A DNA stretch of 64,000 nucleotides from CAWEDP01 sp963807925 (GTDB taxonomy: Bacteria; Acidobacteriota; Vicinamibacteria; Vicinamibacterales; CAVVIG01). Below the pieces are notes generated by a model. The model was not told the DNA's origin. It saw nothing but the letters and a program-made list of their open reading frames with translations, and made no database searches. A program made the position numbers and the translations under genes. Below, in pieces: positions 27,801-36,921 of the stretch. The stretch lies in NCBI GenBank assembly GCA_963807925.1, contig CAWEDP010000003.1, forward strand, positions 434,001 to 498,000, read 5' to 3'. Position 1 is the stretch's first letter; each line of letters opens with the position of its first letter.

Positions 27801-27868
27801 GCTGGCGGATTCCGACCTCGATTCAGCCCGCACGGTTCGCCAAGATCAGCGTGCAAGTGGACTTCTGA
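24812..27868 (+). CDS. Oar-like TonB-dependent outer-membrane receptor (second copy)
   Basis: A 1018-residue protein starting at GTG 24812, six bases after GGAGG. It has a signal peptide (IRSTVTVGLALLLPALAQAQ), a carboxypeptidase-regulatory-like domain (GAIAGVVSDASGAVLPGVTVEA), a plug and a large barrel ending in ISVQVDF. It is a clear paralogue of the receptor at 9454-12453, sharing the order and many motifs (TWQATPKNK, CQC, the long NQLTERATP segment and the SGTPS-like turns), but it is not followed by TPR or FG-GAP genes. The extra N-terminal open frame back to 24440 is not protein-like. Confidence 0.92.
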   Translation: MAHPAWIRSTVTVGLALLLPALAQAQGAIAGVVSDASGAVLPGVTVEAASPALIERVRASITDSSGQFKIDLLQPGAYTVTFTLAGFTTLKREGVDVAGTATTTVNAELRVGAVTETVTVSGQAPTVDIRSVRQERVIDRELLDALPFGRTPQTAALLTPGAAAASTFGAIEIGGTNIIMTGGGLTTVHGSRGGDSRVTIDGLSTSGSEGEGAFANLLANIGVAQEVTVDYAAGTAEQALGGVQTNIIPRDGGNLFRGSVFVGGVSSSWQGSNYSQDLKDRGLTTPNSIKVTYDVNPSVGGPLLRDRVWFFSSGRWVKNANYVGGMFYNKNALNPASWTYDPDRSQPAYGDATQPSRSIRVTWQATPKNKIFAFYDSQNRCQCPNPSATIAPEATSPGVAGNLLYSPLDMLSMGWTAPLTNRLLVQVRSGIRREDYTFDPPDHPFVTLINVTDQGGIIPNLSFRGGGIGSAGQPYLNTDGLTWNTLASVSYVTGSHTFKVGFSNLWNRRYNFWEPRRSQPEEPGSDYIAYRVNNGVPNQLTERATPYTRLVKQPWDFGLYAQDGWTMDRLTVNAGLRFDYYSSYAPETHLGPAPLVPTRDITFPETQMLSFKDVVPRLGATIDLFGTHKTALKIGLNKYAQALGTQVGFMNGALDPVSSLALFVTRSWNDNLFPAGDPRRGNFVPDCDLTNVLANDECGIVSDTNFGRQTPSNTSDPETIRGWGHRPYQWEFSTTVEHELLPRVAASVGFFRRSFGNFIVVDNTALSATDFAPFTVSAPSDPRLPGGGGYAIGPFFDRNPDTLARPANNHVRLASDFGNQVQIWRGLDVTLNARLAAGVTVQGGVSTGRTETDNCEILAQVPEAGLLTAPYCHQLTNFLTDAKVQGAYTVPGVDIQVGAAFRSTPGPAISANLVVPNATVRPSLGRDLAGGAANVTVNLVAPGALYGDRLNQLDLRIGKVIKAGRVRNVVGIDLYNALNANPVLAESAAYRNATITGWRIPTSIQPARFAKISVQVDF

Positions 27869-27893
27869 GGCGTCCGTCGCCGCGCGAACGCGT

Positions 27894-28403
27894 TCAAGGG
27901 ACCGCGAGGTGGCTGACATTCGGGGCGAGCCACAGCTCGAAATGCCCCGAATCAATCCACGTCGCCTGGCGGTACTGGCTCGACAAGTCCTGGAGAGCGA
28001 GCGTCGGGACAGCCTTCCTCAGCTCGGCCAGAAGGGCCTGTGCGCGCTCCTGGTCGGCTTCCTTGAAGAAGCGAAGCTGGCTCTGGGACGGACCGGTGCT
28101 GACGACCTGTATCGGCTCGACCTCCACCTTCCGACCGGCAACCTGGAGGGTCTTGAACCAGTCGAGCTTCTGCGCGACCTCGCGCTTCTGGGCGTCGCTT
28201 CGAACGTGAATCCACAGTTGCGGCGCGGCGTTCTGCGGGTCCTCGATCGCCCGCCTGGACGACTTGACCGCGGACTGAATGTTCCTCTCGATCAAGCCCG
28301 GCAACTGCGCCATTGCGCTCTCGGTCGGGAGCAACGCAATGGCAACGGCTGCGGCGGCTCCGATGACGGGGTAGCGCATCCGTCCGCCGGCTGGTGCAGT
28401 CAT
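27894..28403 (-). CDS. Secreted protein of unknown function
   Basis: A 169-residue exported protein; ATG 28403 overlaps the stop of the upstream gene as ATGA and follows AGGTGA. The signal segment (YPVIGAAAAVAIALLPTESAMA) precedes a domain with PQLWIHVRSDAQKREVAQKLDWFKT, VSTGPSQSQLRFFKEADQERAQALL and SSQYRQATWIDSGHFELWLAP. The middle part resembles an SPOR-like or partial BON-like peptidoglycan or domain-swap module (VRFF...D...A), but this is weak. Translational coupling to the TM-coiled-coil protein implies a shared role. Confidence 0.75.
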   Translation of the reverse strand: MTAPAGGRMRYPVIGAAAAVAIALLPTESAMAQLPGLIERNIQSAVKSSRRAIEDPQNAAPQLWIHVRSDAQKREVAQKLDWFKTLQVAGRKVEVEPIQVVSTGPSQSQLRFFKEADQERAQALLAELRKAVPTLALQDLSSQYRQATWIDSGHFELWLAPNVSHLAVP

Positions 28404-28801
28404 GGCGTCACCTTTCCACACAGGTTACGGGCCAGTTCGTCTCCGGTCATCTGGATGGCGGAAGTGTTGGTCTTGAGGTCGCTCCGGACCGCGACCAGAT
28501 CAGCCTTTTTCGCCTCGAGCTCCTGTCTCATCGCTGGTGAAATCGGCGCATGCGGCCGGTCCTGGTCGTCGCCGAACGCGCTGATTTCGGTGCTCAGCTC
28601 CTGGGCCTGCCGTTCGAGGTCGCGACCGCGAATCTGCAATTGCGTCAGCGACATGTACTTGTCGAGAAGGCAGTTGAGGACGCCGATCTCCAATTTCAGG
28701 TCGGTTTTCGTCGGGTACTGCTTCTGAATCCAGAAGAAGCCGCCCAGGAAGAACACGATGATGGTGAGCACCTCTTTGTACTCACGCAGCTTCTCGAGCA
28801 T
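28400..28801 (-). CDS. Membrane-anchored coiled-coil protein
   Basis: A 133-residue protein with one N-terminal transmembrane helix (VLTIIVFFLGGFFWIQ) and a long helical region rich in Glu, Gln and Arg (QIRGRDLERQAQELSTEI, MRQELEAKKADLVAVRSDL) that should form a coiled coil. It ends by overlapping the secreted-protein gene. It is 37 bases downstream of the giant sensor/P-loop gene, so the three genes look like one operon. No family recognised. Confidence 0.72.
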   Translation of the reverse strand: MLEKLREYKEVLTIIVFFLGGFFWIQKQYPTKTDLKLEIGVLNCLLDKYMSLTQLQIRGRDLERQAQELSTEISAFGDDQDRPHAPISPAMRQELEAKKADLVAVRSDLKTNTSAIQMTGDELARNLCGKVTP

Positions 28802-28838
28802 GGCCCCCCCATGGTTGCCGGCCGATCTTACCTCGGTA

Positions 28839-31800
28839 TCAGGCCGCCACCGTCTCTGATCTCCCGCGCACGCTGGCGAAGAGCTTCAGCACGGTGGGAA
28901 TGGTGGGCGCCAGGGCGGGGACGTACGCGACCCACGCGTCGAGGAGTTGCTCCTGCGTCAGGAGCAGCAATCCGCCAAGGCCGACGGCGACGGTCAGCAG
29001 CGTCGTCACGATGCTGCCCCACGGGACCCTGACGCCCTCATGCTCCCACGCGCTCACGTCCACCGGGGAGGCCGCCTGAAGGACGAAGTCGCGGAAACGG
29101 TCGTTCATCAGGGCGAAGGACGAGTCGCGGCGGACGAGTCCGCCGTCCAACAGCCGCTCAATCACCGCGTGATTGTTCGGATTGACGACGCCCTCCGCAG
29201 CCAGCTGCCAGAGCGCGAGCTTCTCGGCCCTCGAGCACGACAACCACACCGCTTCGTGAAGGTGCCCATCGGACCGCGTCGCATCGACGCGCAGGCGCTC
29301 GGTTCTGAACGATTCGAGCAGGCAGGACCACCGTTCGAATTCCGACTCGAGCGTCGGGTCGCCGTCGCAATCCTTCAGCAGGTCGAGTGGATCGCGAACC
29401 GACGCGATCCACACGGTGCACTGCCGCCGGAATACCAGTTCCTCGACGAGCGCGAGCGCCCGTGCACGATACGCCGGCTCGTGGAACCGGTATTCGAGGT
29501 GATCGACGCACACGAGCGAGTGGTGGGGAAGCCTCGGTGCTGCCGGCGCTGCGGCAGCGGCCTGCAGTGTCGGCATGACGACGGCTCTGACGTCCAGGAG
29601 CTGCGCGCCCGGCGCACGATCGAGCATCCATTGAGTGCTCCCCGATCCGGGCAGGCCAAGGACGAGCGAATTGGCGTGTCGGTCGGGTTCGGCGTGAGCG
29701 GTCGTGGGGACGTCGACGTCCGGCGCGGCCGGCGGCCGATGATCCAGCGCGAACATCGCGAACAACGGCTCGTGCAGGTGGCGCCACGACAAGATACGCA
29801 GCGCCCATCAGTCCGACGACCATCACCCAATACCACGCATCGGCTTCAAACGCCGACGCCGCCATGACGGAGCTCCGCGGTGCCGCCCTGGTCACGTCGG
29901 GTCGCCAATCGACGCCAGGTCCGGCAGACGTTCCGGTAATGAGACTGGCGGCGAACGCGTTGTACGGTCGGTGCACGTATCTGAGAAACGACCCGACCCA
30001 TCTGTCGCGGTCGACGGATGTCCGCGGCCGGTATCGAGAGGCGCAGCGAGGGCGGTGGGTGTCACGTGGAGGTCCCAGGTCTCTGCGCCGCGACGGCCAA
30101 GGTACCTGAGGATCGCATCGCACGACGCCGTGCGTGCGACATCCCGGCCGCAGAGCGGCAATCGCTGCGCCTGCGCCTTGATCCGCCGGTCCCGGACGCC
30201 AAGCTCGGTCGCCACGTGCGCCTGTCGCGCCTTCGCCCACAGGCCGCTCTCGAAATCAAGGGCGGTGAAGAAGCAGGCGATCGCCGGCACGGCGGCAACC
30301 ATGAAGAGGAGTGACGCACGCGCGCAGGAGAAATCGACGGGCCACAGCCCTGGCGGCCGCTGCAGGCCAGCGGCCATGCCGGACGAGGACGAAGATGGCG
30401 CCGAACGACGCGATGCCGCCCAGCAGGGCCACAGGCGGCCGCCACTCGGGGAACACCGAGCATGCCGTCAGACAGACGACCGCCAGTGACACGTTGGCGA
30501 TGATCACCGCCTGGTAGCGGGCGGCATGCTCCCGGACCGGCCAGAACCACTTCCGCAGCAGGTTCGGGAACCACAGATAGCCAAGGGCCCAGAGAACCGC
30601 GAGCGCCGCCGCATACAGCGCGAGCATGACAGTGGCGAGGAGGAGCGTCTCGAGATTGAGCGTCTCCTGGATGGACGTGTCCTGGAAGACCACCAGGGTC
30701 CAATGCGGATCGTCGAACGGCGGCTCCCCTTCCTCGGCCGCAGGCGCCAGTGAGGTCACGAACAATCGATGGCGCCGCCCCAGGTACGGCGCATCGAGCC
30801 AGCCCTCCGTGCGGCCGATCGCGAGCGAACGGAGCGTCGGGTTGTTTTCACATTCGGCGAAGAGGTTCTGCGTCCCGCTCTTCGCCTGATCGCTGTGGTG
30901 CAGGACGTTGCCTCGCGTGTCGATCACGGCGAACTGCACGTCCTTGGGCAGCACCGGGCGTACGAGCGACAGCGGCGTGGTCGCGAGCGACATGCCTGCG
31001 AGATCCGCCTTGTTGGACGGATCGCCCGCTTCCGGGCGCGGCCGCAGAGGGAGGGTCTTCCAGAACACGGTCAACAGGCGGCCGGTGTTCGGCGACTGCA
31101 CCAGCGCCACGCCCTTCGTGGTACCGCGCTGCGGCTGGGACATGCGGCGCGCCAACGCCAAATCGTCGTAATAGGCGAGCTTCTCGGTCCGCAGGTTCAG
31201 GAACGGGGTGATATCGGTCGTCGACCATTTGATGCGCTGCCATGCGTATTGATCGCTCCAAACGGCCAGCGCGAAGTACGGATATGGGAGGTCCTGCCGA
31301 TCGTCGGGTGGAATCCGACTGAGAAGCGCGTCACGGCACGACCAGGGCACTACGCACACCGGCGACGCATGGGCGCCGAGCCTGAAGCGCGGTCCCTTCA
31401 TGAGTCGGTCGAGCTGCGATCCGCGAAGCGGAATGTCGGTCCGTGAGTACGCCAGGCGTTCGGTCCACAGCGCCGGGTTCCGAACGGGATCGAACCGCGT
31501 CATCTGAGCGTCGATGGCAGAGGTTTCGTCGCTGAAGTTCGCTGCCATCTGATTGGCGACTTCCTTGAGCTGCGCGTCGCGTTCTGCCGGGATGACCCAG
31601 CCGAAGTACCGCGCGTCGAGCAGCGAAACAGTCGCGAGCGCGATGATCACCATCGTCGTCGCAGCGACGATGCCGCCGTCGGTCGATCGCAGTCGCTCGC
31701 GCGGGCTCAGAACCTGCAGCTTCAGCGGCGGAATGCTCAGCACCACACTGGCGAGGGCGAGGCCCAGCCACAGCCAGTACGTGGTCACCCACGCCGAGCT

Positions 31801-32640
31801 CGCGGCCCGGAACTGATCGGCCCGAACCAGCCCACAGAGCGCCCACTCCTCCTCGTCGTCGAGCCTCGTCTCTGCGGCGCTCTGAGAGGCGCCGGCCTCC
31901 TTCGCGTGCGGCGCTCGATCGCGCTGCGCTTTCAAGGACAGCTGAATCGGCTGCACGTACAGCTTGTACGAGGTGGCGCCAATCGTCACGTCCACGACGC
32001 TGGTCGCGCCCCGCAGCTTTTCGAAGGTGGGGCCGGCGTCGCCCTTCGAGGCGCCGCCGGATTCCGGCTTCTCGGACAACCGGTCGAGATGGGCCAGTGC
32101 GAACCCCGGCGCAGACGGCGGAACGATGACGGTTCCCCGCCGGTCCGCGATGAACACCGCGTCGAATTCCGATCGAGTGGACAGAAACGGCCGCACCGTC
32201 CGTTCGAGATCCGCCCTGGCGTACAGCGGCGACTGGTTGTCACGCTGGTACGCCAGATACAGGTACGTCCGGCCTTCGTCCCGCTGGACGGCGACGCGAG
32301 GTGGATCCGCCGCCTCGATCGTGTCCTTGAGGCGGGCCCGCTCGGCCGCGTCGACGATTTCGAGCTCCGGGGCGAGGAGCGGCAGGTACCGAGCCAGACG
32401 AGCGGGCGACTCGCCCTCATCCAAGGATTCGCGGGCGTGATCGATCGCCACGTCGAAATTGTCGAGCTTGTCCGTGATCTGCCTGGCCGTGGTGTGCAGC
32501 GTGCGGAGGTTGCGTTCGTTCAGGTAGGTTTCCTGGCCGGGAATCCACATCAACCGGTACCAGGTCAGCGCGGTGACCGAGACGATGGCGACACAGACCG
32601 GCAGCGCGATGGCGCGAAACTGCACGCCGCGGATGGCCAT
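28839..32640 (-). pseudogene. Giant membrane sensor fused to a P-loop domain, frame interrupted
   Basis: Restoring the frame gives about 1265 residues. Order: TM helix (residues ~10-28); first periplasmic sensor region (~30-270, dCache-like, with FDAVFIADRRGTVIVPPSAP); TM helices near 280-300 and 325-345; second large periplasmic region with FAVIDTRGNVLHHSDQ; several TM helices; then a soluble part with a Walker A-like GLPGSGST and a Walker B-like LVCVDHLEYR; two final TM helices. Frame breaks near 30310, 30065, 30010 and 29790 can each be mended by deleting one base. The start ATG 32640 has GGAGG upstream. Either a recent pseudogene or sequence errors. The P-loop is followed by helical DNA like that of signalling NTPases (inference). 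It heads a three-gene operon. Confidence 0.6.
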
Positions 32641-32941
32641 GACACACCTCCGGGGCGAGCCGGTGCGGAGTGACCGCCTCTATGGGAAAACGCCCGAACC
32701 GGTCGATCGACCGCTGAACAGCATTGCCGGCGGGATCCGCATCAGTGGGCGCATCCTGTCATCTCCGTCTGGATCGTCTCTGGCCATCTTCGACGAGCAG
32801 GTGCACGAGAAAGGTCCCGCAATCAACGGCGGGGACCAGGCTCGTCGCCACAACCGGTGGCGCCCGGTTCCCGGTGGAGGCGGTCGAGCGGCCAGCATCG
32901 ACCGTTTGACGCGCTCTCGATTGAGGTGGATGATCGGCGCC

Positions 32942-32986
32942 ACGATGCCCGGTGAAATGATGCCCGGTGAAACGATGCCCGGTGAA
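32942..32986 (+). repeat. Three tandem 15-base repeats
   Basis: Three copies of ACGATGCCCGGTGAA (the middle copy starts with AT instead of AC) just upstream of the ATG at 33008. Read as protein they would give MPGE repeats, but the ribosome binding site AGGAG (32994-32998) lies after the repeats, so they are probably untranslated leader. Confidence 0.8.
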
Positions 32987-33007
32987 ACGACTCAGGAGAC
33001 GAGCACG

Positions 33008-33679
33008 ATGGTCCCGAAGAGTCCGGACGGCGACGTACCGAACCTGCGCGCGAGGATGGACCTCACCACGATTGTGGCGTTGCTGGCGCTCGCGGTCTCC
33101 GGACTCAGCTTCTATCGCAGTTATCTCTACACCAAGCAGCAGCTCGACGTGACGGTCACGGAAGTGTCGTATGTGACGAATTTGGGCGAGCTGTACATGA
33201 CGGTGGCGTTTTCGAACGGCGGGAACCGGGACGCGGCGCTGCTCCGCGTCGAGCCGGCGCTGTGGAGCGCCCGCCCCAACTCGAAACCCGCATGGGTTCC
33301 CTTGTCCGGAAGGGTGGACGCGAACATCCCGCTGACCTCGCCAAAGACACCGATGGTCATTCACGCGGGCGGCGTGGAGGTCATTGCCGTGTCCACCGTG
33401 CTGAACCCGGCGGACGCGGAGCGGGCTCTGGTGTCGTCATCGCAGACCGGCGCGTTCCTGGGACTTCGCGTCGCCACCATGAATTCCGACGGCAATCTGT
33501 ACCTTCTGGAACACCCGGTGGCGCGGCTGGTCCTGGACCAGGACGGGAGAATCCGCAGCGCGGAACCCGCGATCCACCGGACCTTGAGCGGCTTCGTCGA
33601 CCTGGAGGGGGCGCCGCCCGGCGACATGCTTCAGTCGAACAAGAAGACGCCCTTCGTCTGGGCCGATCAGCACTTCTGA
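33008..33679 (+). CDS. Membrane-anchored protein with extracytoplasmic beta domain
   Basis: A 223-residue protein from ATG 33008 (AGGAG, spacing 9). One TM helix near residues 17-38 (TTIVALLALAVSGLSFYRSYL) is followed by a strand-rich region (LDVTVTEVSYVTNLGELYMTVAFSNGGNRDAALLRVEP), which resembles a small Ig-like fold. A longer reading frame starting upstream is not supported. It is divergent from the sensor/P-loop gene and may share its regulatory region. Function unknown. Confidence 0.7.
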   Translation: MVPKSPDGDVPNLRARMDLTTIVALLALAVSGLSFYRSYLYTKQQLDVTVTEVSYVTNLGELYMTVAFSNGGNRDAALLRVEPALWSARPNSKPAWVPLSGRVDANIPLTSPKTPMVIHAGGVEVIAVSTVLNPADAERALVSSSQTGAFLGLRVATMNSDGNLYLLEHPVARLVLDQDGRIRSAEPAIHRTLSGFVDLEGAPPGDMLQSNKKTPFVWADQHF

Positions 33680-33765
33680 GCATCCGCTCCGTCTGTCGAT
33701 CGCCAGGGTGGGCTCGTGACCGATGGAGGGTGAGCGATTCACCCACCGGACTGTTACGATGAACG

Positions 33766-35702
33766 GTGCCCGTGCTCGACCACGCCCGCGCGTCGACCGA
33801 CCAGCAGGCCGCCCGCGGCATGCGTGTGTTCGTGGGCGGGGGTGGATTTCTTGCCCTGATCGTGCTGGGCGGCGCGGCGGCCGTCGGCGAGTCCGCCATC
33901 GAGATGATCCGACACCCGGTCGCGCCCGCGTGGCTCGCGCTGCTCGGCCTGACGCTCGCCTCCGGCTGGTCCACGCTGCGGATGCGACATGCCCCGATTC
34001 AGCTTCTCCGTGTCGGACACCTTCACGATGGCCGCGACGTTGCTCTACGGCGTCGCTGCCGGGACGCTGCTCGCGTCAATCGACGCGATGGTGATGTCGC
34101 TGCGTGTGGCAGTGGACCACACGAGCGGAATGGGCGTCCGCGTGGTGTTCAACGCGGCGGCCACCGCGCTCGCCATGTGGATCGCCGGCTCCATCTTCTT
34201 CGCGTTGAGCGGCACCGGCCCGCTCGCGCAGCAGCCGGGGACCGTTCGCGAGATCGTCGGCCCGCTCGCGCTCTTCTCGGGGCTGTATTTTCTCCTGAAC
34301 ACCGGGTTCGTCGCAGTCGCGGTCGCCCGGGAACGCGAGGACCGCGTGGTCCGTGTCTGGCGGTCGCACCTGTCCGCGCTGTGGCTGACGTATGTGGCGG
34401 GAGCGTCGATCGCGGCCGTCCTCGTCCTGCTGACCGTCGGGAATCTCCTCGACATCCCGACGCTCATCATCGTGCTGCCGTTGCTGCTCGTGCTACATGT
34501 AACCTACAGGGCGGCGCTCGATCGCCTGTCGGAGCGCATGGCGCAGTACGCCCAGCTCACGCTCTACGCCGAGGGGCTGCGCAGTACCGGCGGACGCCGT
34601 GCTGATCACCGATGCGGCCGGCCTCGTCACGTTCGTCAACCCGGCTGCCGAGACGTTGCTGCGCCGCGCCAGCCTGGACCTGCTCGGACGACCGGTGGCC
34701 GGCGTCTTCCGTATCACGGAAATCCACGAACCGCCCGCCGTCCTCGGCGACGAAGGCGCTGTCGGCGCCCCGCGCGAATGCGTCCTGGGTCGGGACGACG
34801 GCTCTCACGTGGCGATCGAGGAACGGGAAGCCGCCATCCGGGATGCCCAGGGCACATTGCTCGGCGCCATCAAGACCTTTCGCGACATCACGTCGCGCAA
34901 GCGGATCGACGCCGAGCGGGACGCGCTGCTGCAGGCGGAACGGACCGCCCGCGAGGAGGCGGATGCTGCCAGCCGCCTGAAGGACGAGTTCCTGGCCACC
35001 ATCTCGCACGAGCTGCGCACGCCGGCGACGAGCATTCTGGGGTGGATCCGGCTGCTCAAGACGGGCCGACTGGATGGGAACCAGGCCGGCAAGGCGCTCG
35101 ATGCGGTCGAGCGGGGCGCCCACACGCAGGCGACGCTCCTCGAGGACCTTCTCGACATGTCCCGGATCGTCCGTGGCACGCTGCGCATCGACCCGGAGCC
35201 GACCAGTGTCGCCGAGGTGCTGAACGGCGCCGTCGACATCGTGACGCCGGCGGTCCGGGCTCGCTCGCTTCAGTGTGTCGTCCGGGTGCCCGACGATCTG
35301 CCGCTCGTGCAGGCCGATCCGGATCGGCTGCGGCAGGTGTTCTGGAATCTGCTGTCGAATGCCGTCAAGTTCACCGAGCCCGGAGGGTCGATTACCGTGA
35401 CGGGCTGGTGTGACACGGAGCGGGTCTACGTCGAGGTGGCTGACACCGGACGGGGCATCGACTCGCAGGCGATGCCGTACATCTTCGATCGGTTTCGACA
35501 GGCGGACGGATCAACGACGCGCGCCCAGGGAGGCCTCGGGCTCGGGCTGGCGATTGTTCGTCACCTGATCGAGCTGCACGGAGGGGCGGTGACCGCTGAA
35601 AGCGCCGGGAGCGGTCGTGGCGCCCGATTCCGGGTCACGCTTCCGCTGACCGCGCCGAACGCCACGCCGGCCGCCGACCGCGAAGCGCCCTCGACTCGTT
35701 GA
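33766..35702 (+). pseudogene. Membrane PAS sensor histidine kinase, two frameshifts
   Basis: Joined, this gives about 645 residues: a multi-TM N-terminal sensor (eight or so helices, FSVSDTFTMAATLLYGVAAG), a PAS domain (VLITDAAGLVTFVNPAAETLL), a HisKA domain with the phospho-acceptor in FLATISHELRTPATSI, and an HATPase with N box FWNLLSNAVKFTEPG, G1 VADTGRGI and G2 GLGLGLAIV. The frame breaks near 33993 (extra C in a CCCC run) and 34585 (extra G) can each be fixed by deleting one base. The kinase core itself is in a single frame and complete. Its membrane domain resembles that of the HD-GYP protein at 39632-41542. Confidence 0.75.
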
Positions 35703-35756
35703 GCGCGTCACGTTCCGACGTCGGATGCCTCGGTCAGCCGGCGGTTGCTGTCCGCG

Positions 35757-35990
35757 TCAGGTCGCTGCTGTCGCCGCCTCGTATGCGGCGGTCGCGGCGG
35801 CGACGAGATCGGGAATCGCGTCACACCGACGCTGCGAGATGACGCGGCCGCGCCGCACGACCCGGAGCTCCCAGGATCGATCCCCGTCCTGGATGACGCC
35901 GGCTTTGGTGCCGTCAGAGAGCTCCCAAAGCCACGCGATGATCTGGCGATCGTCTCGACGGTTCACGTCGAGAGGCAGCGCAAGGCGCAT
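35757..35990 (-). CDS. Small hypothetical protein
   Basis: A 77-residue open frame from ATG 35990. It has an even, protein-like composition with an ordered centre (IIAWLWELSDGTKAGVIQDG, SWELRVVRRGRVISQRRC) and an alanine-rich helical C-terminus. The start could lie upstream at 36041. It reads towards the 3' end of the kinase gene. No family recognised and no other support. Confidence 0.45.
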   Translation of the reverse strand: MRLALPLDVNRRDDRQIIAWLWELSDGTKAGVIQDGDRSWELRVVRRGRVISQRRCDAIPDLVAAATAAYEAATAAT

Positions 35991-36642
35991 ACCCACGCGA
36001 ACGCCCGCCCGTCGGCGCGAATGAGCGACGCCGACGGCCACGCGGATGACGAATCTGTCCGTGCGGTTTCAGATGCGTGGTCGTCGATAGCGGATCTGCG
36101 CAGCGCATCGTACCCGGAGAAGGGGCGCAGCCGTAGAATTCTCGGTGTTTCGCGAAGGTCTTCTTGCGCGTTGGTGTTGTGCCTCGTGGCACTCGGCTTG
36201 CCCCCTCGCCGGAGCATGGAATGGTTCTTTCATATTCTCACCGTCATCTGGGGAAGCTAGTCGATCCTGACCGCCGCTCGCGCGGGTTCGAGCGGCGGAC
36301 TCCGGTGAAGGCGATGCGCGCAGGGAGCGCGAGCGCCGACGTCACCGGCGCCAGGCCGGGCGGTTCCCACACGCGTGACGTGCGGAAAAACCCATTCAGC
36401 GGTGCGAACTAATCCCCTCCACCAACCGATGTCGCGCCGTTGGTCGCCCGGCAGGCCCGCTTGACCGGGGCTGGACCGGCCCGTCTCGAGACGGCATGAG
36501 GGGTCGGCCTTGCTTGAAATTGCAGCTCTTTGCACGGGAAACCGTGACGGACACCCGCCGTCGTTCCTGGTCACCGCACCCCGCGTCCGCATCGACTCCA
36601 GGCCGGTCCGAGAATTGCGTTTAGGCCCGCCGAGCCACCGGC
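35991..36642. other. Long region without a convincing gene
   Basis: About 650 bases between the small minus-strand protein and a weak plus-strand gene candidate. Open frames here are short and lack protein-like features. The only structure I see is a strong hairpin at 36271-36298. I looked for a c-di-GMP riboswitch because of the downstream GGDEF-EAL gene and found no recognisable core. Confidence 0.4.
36271..36298. terminator. GC-rich hairpin, possible terminator
   Basis: A perfect 10-base inverted repeat CCGCCGCTCG (36271-36280) and CGAGCGGCGG (36289-36298) with an 8-base loop. There is no U-tract, so it may be a terminator or just a stable structure. Confidence 0.35.
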
Positions 36643-36870
36643 ATGGGCAATCACAAGGAACGGCTGACACGCATCCACGCACTCTGCGCGGAGCTCGACG
36701 CGGCCCTCGAGACCTCGCAGAGCCTGCGCAGGCGCGTCCTGTGCGACGGAGCACGTCGGCCAGACGGCCGGGACTTGAGGGGATGCTGGCCCTTCCGGGA
36801 ACAGCCGCCAGGCGAACCGATTCCCGCGCCGGAGTCGATCGAGCCTCATGGCCACAATCGAGCCGCGTAG
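36643..36870 (+). CDS. Short hypothetical ORF, possibly degraded
   Basis: A 75-residue frame beginning MGNHKERLTRIHALCAELDA. The first 30 residues look like an amphipathic helix of a small regulatory protein, but the rest is Arg/Pro-rich and not protein-like, as if a frameshift occurred near 36730. It ends 50 bases before the PAS-GGDEF-EAL gene. Low confidence that it is a gene. Confidence 0.25.
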   Translation: MGNHKERLTRIHALCAELDAALETSQSLRRRVLCDGARRPDGRDLRGCWPFREQPPGEPIPAPESIEPHGHNRAA

Positions 36871-36921
36871 CGCCGCGCCCGGACGCCGCGAATCGCTGCG
36901 GCGACGTCGTCCGGGCTGCTG

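Noticed and set aside
35991..36921. Possible c-di-GMP riboswitch upstream of the GGDEF-EAL gene
   Set aside because: No conserved riboswitch core could be found; only a GC-rich hairpin without sequence match.
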